Shown piece by piece: positions 57,338-64,000 of a stretch of 64,000 nucleotides of DNA. The DNA is from Lineus longissimus (taxonomy: Eukaryota; Nemertea; Pilidiophora; Heteronemertea; Lineidae). The notes below the pieces were generated by a model. The model was not told the origin of the DNA and searched no databases. It saw only the letters and a program-made list of their open reading frames with translations. The translations under genes were made by a program, and so were the position numbers. The stretch is from the NCBI RefSeq assembly GCF_910592395.1, contig NC_088319.1:3908001-3972000 (forward strand). Reading direction: 5' to 3'. Within the stretch, counting starts at the first letter, position 1. Each line of letters opens with the position of its first letter.

Positions 57338-57980
57338 AAATTTGTATAAAAATGGAATTACATGAAGATGTTATGGAATTTAGAGATTTTTTCATTATTC
57401 GGAGCTGACGTATCAAAGACAATCAAGGGGACGTGTCTTTATTGGTCTTACCATACTATCTGTTTGCAGATTTGGATTAAGGATTAATCCAATAAAACAT
57501 TGTAACCTCAGTGTTTTAGAATGTCTCACTTCTCTATGTACATGTGTGCAGTATTTCATGATATTGTTGTTCTTTGTGATTCTTTGGTTTTGAAGGCCTC
57601 CAAACAATGTCTAATAGGTTTTTCCCTGAAGTGAAAACTGCATGATCATCAAATGTATCATGTATTAATTATCTACTTCAAAGGACAATATATTGCCTAT
57701 CAAATGTAACAGGTGGTATTCACTTTCATAATATGTGATATTGCCATTAGTTATTTGATATTGTATAGAAAATATCATTTGCTAATGGCCTAATACATGT
57801 AATAGGCTGCATGTGGTAAGTATATATTCCCACATAACTCCTGGGGCTATGACTGGTTGATAGTGAAGGCAGCTACAAGGTTGGTGGTAGTGAGCAATTG
57901 CTTTGCCAATACAATACTCGCGTTTGAACCGACCTGTAGTGGCATTTACACGTTATGACAGTCCTTTTCAAAAGCATTTA

Positions 57981-58010
57981 CTATCTATCTATCTATCTAT
58001 CTATCTATCT
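57981..58010. repeat. (CTAT)n microsatellite
   Basis: Seven or more perfect tetranucleotides, directly beside a LINE tail. Confidence 0.9.
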
Positions 58011-58014
58011 GTCC

Positions 58015-58090
58015 CACAGCCATGCCACCATTGGGGCGACTCTATGCAGTTGACTGCTTGGCACCATGCCCGTCTATTCTCTGATCTATC
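58015..58090 (-). pseudogene. LINE reverse-transcriptase C-terminal tail, short copy
   Basis: Minus frame: RRAWCQAVNCIESPQWWHGC, the same tail as at 58257-58575 (RRAWCHVVNFTESPQWPHGC). The upstream part is missing. Confidence 0.6.
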
Positions 58091-58256
58091 TATCTATTGG
58101 ACCAATTGTACGTACACCACCACATTGCCGCGACAAATTTGTTCGGCAATCCATTGCCGGGTGAATTTGTCCCATCAAGCTTGATGGTCCAAATTCGCCC
58201 GGCTTGTTAAAAGCTCGGCTTTGTCATGGTGTACGCGCTAATGGATCGGCTATTAG

Positions 58257-58575
58257 CTAGTTAGATGGTTCGGCGACAGGTGGCGCTTTCTGCTTATTGT
58301 TTGTGCACCATCTGTTGCCGGATTTTGTAACTAGCTGCAGCGCTGGTGTACGCGCTTGGTGGATTTCTGATGGTGCGGCATTGGTTCCGCAGCCATGCGG
58401 CCATTGGGGCGACTCTGTGAAGTTGACGACATGGCACCATGCCCGTCTATCCTCTGTGAGGCCGATCAGGTCTCCTGTCCTTTTTCCTGTACATTCTTTG
58501 ACATTGTCCATCCAAGTCCTCTTTGGTCAGCCGTGTTTTCGATTGCCTTCTACTGTGCCCTGCAGGATGATATTT
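58257..58575 (-). pseudogene. LINE reverse-transcriptase C-terminal tail, longer copy
   Basis: Minus frame: GTVEGNRKHG, stop, PKRTWMDNVKECTG, LTEDRRAWCHVV. This is the usual G-K-R-x-R-G-R-P-K-x-x-W-x-D-N-x-K-E-W-T-G tail of LINE polymerases; the stop sits where an Arg codon is expected (CGA to TGA). Dead copy. Confidence 0.72.
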
Positions 58576-59523
58576 GCTAGGGTTCCCTTGCATATTGTCA
58601 TTTACAAAAAAGCATTGACATAAAAAAAAGCATTTACACCAATGAAAATTTAATCCGGGCTTGAAATTGCTGGGCTTACTTAACCTGATGAGGATCAGTG
58701 GGTCAGAACGTGGATTAAAAATTAGGCCGGCATCGAGCATATACCTGTAGCCCAGACAGAAATATTTGGGTTATATCATGCGAGTCTGGCTGCAAATGTC
58801 GCTGTCTGGTAACTTGGTATCATCTCAAATCGCGTGATATTCCTTCTAAATGTCTTTGGGACAAATCTATAAGTACAGGTGGTTTACGAAAATTTCCAAA
58901 AATCAGTGACGGCGTGAGGATGATCAGGTAGGTGGAACAATTAAAATGTAGTTTGAATGTTAAGGTGCAACAGTTGAAATGATAGGTGCAACAATTGAAA
59001 TGTTCTTTGAATGTTTAAAAACATTTGTGAAAAACGTTTGGGTGGGACTTGAGATTTAACCAAAGCTGGAGACAGAAACTACACACAAGAACTGGGAGAT
59101 GCTTTTAGTCACGATATTTTTTGAAGTTTTTTTGCACGCAGTGGGCAAGTAAGTATGGAAGGACTATGTTAACACCCGTTGAATTAAAACTTTTGTCAGC
59201 CAAAGCACTGGGCATCATGTAAATAAATCAATAAAAAACGTGTATATCGTATAAATTATATGTACATATTGTATGAAAGCATACATTATAATGCAAACTA
59301 CATCACCCCAAACATTCTGATTATCTGGGAGGTCCCCTTAAGAAAAATAGTGATGGTGCTTATATTATTCCAACTGCCCTGACTATAGATCAACCCAGCA
59401 TTTGGGGTAGCCTTCCTATACTCAGTGCAAGAGATATACCTTTGCAGGGTTGGTCAAGTGAAGGGGAAGATGCAGATCCTCCGAGGCTGAAGTCAATTCA
59501 GGGGTATCCATAAGGAAGCCTAA

Positions 59524-59807
59524 ACCCTTTAGCACTGCGGCGTTTTAATATTTTTTTCCATCTGTTCCTCCAGAAAGATGTCTTGAAATTCCTAAAAATG
59601 AGCAATTTTAACATAAAAGTAGTATTACTCGTCGGTACATGGATAACTCATTGACTGAGCTGGGAGTTCGGCTTTGAACATTGGCTCAAGTAGAATGATG
59701 TTTTGATTTAGCACTTCCTCGTCTGATGTGACGCGATTGCGAACATCCACGGGCGTTTGACGGAAAAAGCTGGGGGCGACCACAGACGTTTGGAGTGCTA
59801 GAGGGTG
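59524..59807. mobile_element. MITE, ACCCTTTAGCACT ends
   Basis: Left ACCCTTTAGCACTGCGGCG pairs imperfectly with the complement of the right end ACCCTCTAGCACTCC. No coding content. Confidence 0.6.
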
Positions 59808-60245
59808 AACCTTTTAGAAATAGAGGAATATCGCCATACACCCTTATAATAGTTCAATCAAGTTTGTGAAAACCATGATGCTTCTCCTAAACTCGTCAGT
59901 TTATCAGCTTACTAGCATCGTGAAACTCATGGTCCTATACTCCCTTTAAATGTAGCCCTGGTAAAAGATGCCTTACAAGGGGAGTGTGATCAAAGCACTT
60001 GACAAACTAAAATATCATTGTTACACTGTGTTGTTATTCTGAACTTATCATGTCACAAAGAAGGGGCCACTTGCAGACAATATTGCATCATGTGCAATTA
60101 TGTCAACAGTAGGGGAGGGCTTTTCCTAGCACAATTTTCTATTGTTGTGTGTTTGATGAAATTGAGGAGCACGGTTCTTTCAGGCTAAGGTGTTACCTAA
60201 TCATTTCTATTATGTTGTGATGTTTGGCTATTGGAATATCCTTAA

Positions 60246-60651
60246 ATGGACTGAATCTCTTCAAACATTTTTCTATTGGTCTCAAACGCATTTTGAGCAT
60301 GAGGAGAAATTGTCAGATTTGTTGCCCTCAATACAGTCGTCATCAGTCTTTCTTTAAAGAAGTGTAAAAAGACATCTTTAAACCCTCCTTTGAAAATGTG
60401 GTCGGTGCAGAAACTTGCATTGATAATAAAATGCAACCAGGTGTAATTGAAGCCATTGATTCTCTTCAAACACTTTTCTGTTGGTCTCAAAGGCATTTTG
60501 AGCATAAGGAGAAATTGTCAGATTTGTTGCCATCAATACTGTGGTCATGAGTCTTTTCTTAAAGAAGTGTAAAAAAAACCTCCTTTGAAAATGTGGTCGG
60601 TGCAAAGACTTGCATTGATAATAAAATGCAACCAAATGTAATTGAACCCAA
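60246..60651. repeat. ~205-bp tandem duplication
   Basis: Two copies (about 60246-60454 and 60455-60651) share GCATTTTGAGCAT, AGAAATTGTCAGATTTGTTG and ATAATAAAATGCAACCA. About 90% alike. The minus-strand frames in the region are shadows of this duplication. Confidence 0.9.
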
Positions 60652-61729
60652 CTCCCTCCCCCCCCCCCTGATAAGACCGAAGGCTTTCCAAATTGGTGCC
60701 AGTTTGACAACAGCCTCCCATCTTCCACATTCAATCCTGTCACTGCAGGCACAGTTGAGCAGAAATACCCCGCACTCCTCTGTAATGTGACTCTTCCCTC
60801 GGGGCCACTCAGCTAGGGAAACTGGCAAACCGCTAGTCTGTCATCCTTGGCAACATCCATCGCCCCTAATACCTGCGAGGGACATCAAAAGATGCTAACT
60901 TGTTTTATAAAGCAGCCAGGGTTCTTGCTGTGCCTGTGGCGTTAAGGTGTTGTGAACCGAATGCATCCTGACTTGTGCCAGTATTGTTGCCGTGAACACT
61001 CTGAGGCTTGGCGCGTACCAATCAGGCATCGGCGCAACGTGGAGCGCCACCACGTTAAGCTTCGCATATGTGAAGAGAGTCATTGGAATGGTGGGGGTTT
61101 TCACGCTTAAATCGCCAGTGAAATTCTTTGCTCGAGTTCGTCATTTTCTCTGTAGTCGAACAGTTGGAGAGAGTATGCCCCTCGGCACTGAAGCTCACCA
61201 TTTGAATAGAAATGGAAATTATTTCTGCATCACCACCCGTTCTTTTGAGAATCTGTTTTCCATTGATTGTCCGAGGCAGAATTGACCCAATGTGATGATG
61301 CCAGGTGCAAGGAGTTGTTTTTCTCAAAAACGAGTTGTCCTGGATTGTGCTTGCGAAATGAGATGTACAGGAAGATAGATTTTGTGAGAGTTGATGATGA
61401 TGTTCAGAACTCCTGGTCTAAATCTGTCCGCTCTGGAGACAGTTGCTGTGTTGGCCAGTAAATAAATCTCTGTATGATTGTGGTGTCTCTGGTCATCCTG
61501 GTTGTCAATATATTCCAGACAGTTTGGAAAGAGGCTTGACAGTTTGGCTTGACAACTTAAGCCGTTTGTTTAAAAATGTTCAGTGTTGTCGAGGGAGTTG
61601 CAATTCAGAGAGTTTTGTTGCAACGAGGTGCGATGAGGCGCTTTAGGGTAAAATCGCTGGTCCTATTTGTCCAAGGCTAAATAAAGCCTAATTTGCCTCA
61701 GAGACACAACGATGAGAACTATAAGTAAG

Positions 61730-62080
61730 TCATCCTGTAGTCCATCCATCTATTCATCATGCAGTCCATCCATCTGTCCACAGGGGCAGATTTCATGACT
61801 GCTGGGACTGTTTGACTGAAACTTGGTGTGACGATGCCTTTGAGCATTACACCCAGACTTATTGTCGTTTTCACAATTTGACCAACATTCTGTACTCTAG
61901 GCGGCCATCTTGAAAACCGGTTTGTGGCATGGCGACCATCTTGAAAATCTGTTTGTGGCATTTTGAAGCCAATGGTTTTAGCTCTTGTGATGAAAGTTTT
62001 ATGGTTGGTGTGTCTAATTGTTTGATTGCATTATATTGACACCCTTGTTTTTTGATGGGAACTACTTCTCAAGCTCACAA
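61730..62080. mobile_element. Possible old AGGTGAGC-type relic
   Basis: GTCCATCCATC words, GACTGAAACTTGGTGTGACG, GGCGGCCATCTTGAAAACC and a GTTTTATGGTTGGTGTG segment follow the order of related elements. Ends are missing. Confidence 0.35.
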
Positions 62081-62467
62081 AGTTAAACATTTCAGGTATA
62101 GGTGTAAGGTTAGGTGTTAGGTGTAACATGTTACATTTTGCTGTTGTTCGATGTAGGGAGTTCTTACATGTATTTGGGGTCATGACTTCTTGGGCTTATG
62201 GTATCAACTAATATTTCTTGATTGATGCCAATTGTCACATAATTGTCTGTTTCATCATTGAATCGAAAGCTTCACTCATCAGTCCAAAGACTTTATTACT
62301 AGAAAGCCTTTCAGAAACTGCAAGAAAATGACGAAAGAATTCTCCAGCTGATACCTCAGAAAGCATTAGCCAAAAAACGAATTTTGATACTTTACTTTAT
62401 TTGATGTAGTGCAACCCTAAGAATTACCAAGGATAAAGGTGTTTTTGTTTTGATATCCTGAACATTA

Positions 62468-62733
62468 CAGGAGAACCTCTATTAAGGACACCCTCGGGAC
62501 TGACATATGCTGTCCTTATTAATGGGGTGTCCTGATTACAGAGGTCAAGTTAAATGGAAACGACCAATTTGAGACCAAAACTAGTGTCCTTAATTGAGAG
62601 GTTGTTCTTAATAGAGAGGTTGTCCTTGATAGAGAGGTTGTCCTTAATAGAGAGGTTGTCCTTGATAGAGAGGTTGTCCTTAATAGAGAGGTTGTCCTTG
62701 ATAGAGAGGTGTCCGCTTTGGGAGGTTCTATTG
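62468..62733. mobile_element. MITE of CAGTAGAACC family with a second 18-bp expansion
   Basis: CAGGAGAACCTCTATTAAGG to GGGAGGTTCTATTG with TA outside. The interior has 7 copies of an 18-bp unit TTGTCCTTAATAGAGAGG, alternating TTAATA and TTGATA. Confidence 0.82.
62590..62712. repeat. 18-bp minisatellite, 7 copies
   Basis: Units alternate TCCTTAATAGAGAGGTTG and TCCTTGATAGAGAGGTTG, a 36-bp higher-order pattern. It gives false frames with SLIERL or LSIKDN units. Confidence 0.9.
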
Positions 62734-63536
62734 TATATCCTCAGATCCATCGAAATACATCTCCACAAATATCATCCATTCAAACATGACTGCAAAACCC
62801 ACAAATACCCAAGACGGATTTTCCCGACTACAAACATCAACTTGACTATTCACATCCACCTCTATCGTATTAAATTCAGAACTCCATCTCGCCCCTACCA
62901 TAGCGTGTATACCTCTATTGCAATATCGATAACAGCATGGCGTGATTCACAACAGAGTGCTATTCATCTGCTTGGTCGAGCCCTGAGCGACACAATTGCT
63001 TATAGCCCGTCTGCCCCTTTAAGAGATAGCAGTACAGAGTGTGGTTGTCCTCGTGCTTATGTGTGCGCTGTCGAAACCATCGCGATAGACTCGGATTTAT
63101 AGCATGGCGATTGGCGTGCCTTCTTCGCTTGTATGGCGGCCATCTTGATGTTATCACGCGGCAGTGTTGTCATCAAGAAGTATAATTTCATAAGTATAGC
63201 ATGAGTGATGTCCGCAGCACTAGAAACATTTTAGTTTAGACCCTAAAAGATACAATTTATGTGATATTTGTGACTCTTATGCAGATTATTTGCTGCCTTT
63301 GTCCACTAATAGTGGGTGGTTATGTGGTTGTGTTCACACTATTATCTGGTAGTCACTGTTTATGTTTTTATCAAGTGGTTGAAACTGGTATTAAATGACC
63401 ATTGCGGCCTTTGGAAGTTGGGGGAATCCAGCATGACCAGGATTATCGAGGGTTGGCATATGCTGGAGGCTGGAGGCTAGAGAATAAAGAGCCTGATGAC
63501 ATTGATACCCAAACAATGGGTTGTGATGGACCGACT

Positions 63537-63895
63537 GTAATTTCTCTGTGAGCAGTTGCCAACTGTAATTTCTCAGGCCAACTGTAATTTCTCTGTGAGC
63601 AGTTGCCAACTGTAATGTCTCTGGCCAACTGTAATTTCTCTGTGAGCAGTTTCCAACTGTAATTTCTCTGTGAGCAGTTGCCAACTGTAATTTCTCTGGC
63701 CAACTGTAATTTCTCTGTGAGCAGTTTCCAACTGTAATTTCTCTGTGAACAGTTTCAAACTGTAATTTCTCTGTGAGCAGTTGCCAACTGTAATTTCTCT
63801 GTGAGCAGTTTCCAACTGTAATTTCCCTGTGAGCAGTTTCCAACTGTAATTTCTCTGTGAGCAGTTTCCAACTGTAATTGCTCTGTGAGCATTTG
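63537..63895. repeat. 28-bp minisatellite with short 19-bp variants
   Basis: Unit AACTGTAATTTCTCTGTGAG + CAGTTGCC (or TTTCC), mixed with shorter units ending CTCTGGCC. About 14 units. The three open minus frames are false. Confidence 0.92.
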
Positions 63896-64000
63896 CACAT
63901 TTATAGTAGTTTTTGCTGACACACATCACAACTCTCGAAAGACAAAGTAATTTGTGTGATGATGTGAAATAATGACGTTTAATTCACATTTAGTCCTAAA

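Larger units (their letters stand above)
39036..64000 (+). other. Probable RERE downstream intron (partial)
   Basis: I looked for the next SANT exon in all + frames by motif and found none, so this is probably one very large intron, although an unrelated gene cannot be excluded. It contains the listed minisatellites and transposons. Stretches with nothing recognisable include 38-40.3 kb, 42.1-42.6 kb, 45.8-46.5 kb, 47.6-48.4 kb, 48.6-49.8 kb, 51.5-52.3 kb, 53.6-54.7 kb, 57.4-57.9 kb, 58.6-59.5 kb, 60.7-61.7 kb and 62.8-63.5 kb. Confidence 0.55.

Noticed and set aside
60992-61646. Overlapping + strand frames of 64-97 residues
   Set aside because: No shared homology, no plausible splice joining, no match to the RERE C-terminal region.
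63391-63929. Frames of 86-169 residues on the minus strand
   Set aside because: Produced by the 28-bp minisatellite.

Overview
This window is animal nuclear DNA, AT-rich and densely packed with short DNA transposons, minisatellites and degraded retroelements. It contains no bacterial-type operon. The host looks like a marine invertebrate, most likely a lophotrochozoan such as a mollusc or brachiopod. That rests on the repeat style (elements ending in AGGTGAGC with (TCG)n tracts, Harbinger and TTAA-type MITEs) and on the conserved gene. The phylum is an inference, not a proof.

One protein-coding gene is supported: a RERE/atrophin (Drosophila Gug/Grunge) corepressor on the + strand. Six internal exons (12478-12574, 23046-23199, 28765-28898, 30556-30655, 31342-31440, 38955-39035) have matching splice phases and join into 221 complete codons, plus two bases of a codon begun in an upstream exon. 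They encode the C-terminal half of the BAH domain, the whole ELM2 domain and the first part of the SANT domain. I could not find the first half of BAH in 1-12477, nor the end of SANT and the atrophin tail in 39036-64000. The gene therefore runs off both ends, with introns of more than 12 kb and more than 24 kb at the edges.

Region by region: 1-12477 (upstream intron) holds foldback MITEs, CAGTCC-type TA MITEs, tumour-like 18-bp-unit MITEs and two TTAA MITEs. 12575-23045 holds an 18-bp minisatellite inside a MITE, two copies of a TTAA element (one inserted in another MITE) and a 210-bp foldback. 23200-28764 holds a tRNA-derived SINE and a LINE 3' end split by a 1.2-kb AGGTGAGC element. 28899-38954 holds several minisatellites and an AGGTGAGC element nested in a hAT-like MITE. 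39036-64000 holds long minisatellites (29 x 24 bp, 14 x 66 bp and others), a third AGGTGAGC copy, an internally deleted Harbinger element that keeps the starts of both of its genes, and two LINE reverse-transcriptase tails.

Almost all the long reading frames outside the exons are by-products of tandem repeats whose unit is a multiple of three. I did not find a clearly new biological system. The most informative items are the Harbinger deletion derivative, the repeated expansion of an 18-bp unit within one MITE family, and the stacked nested insertions with readable target-site duplications.
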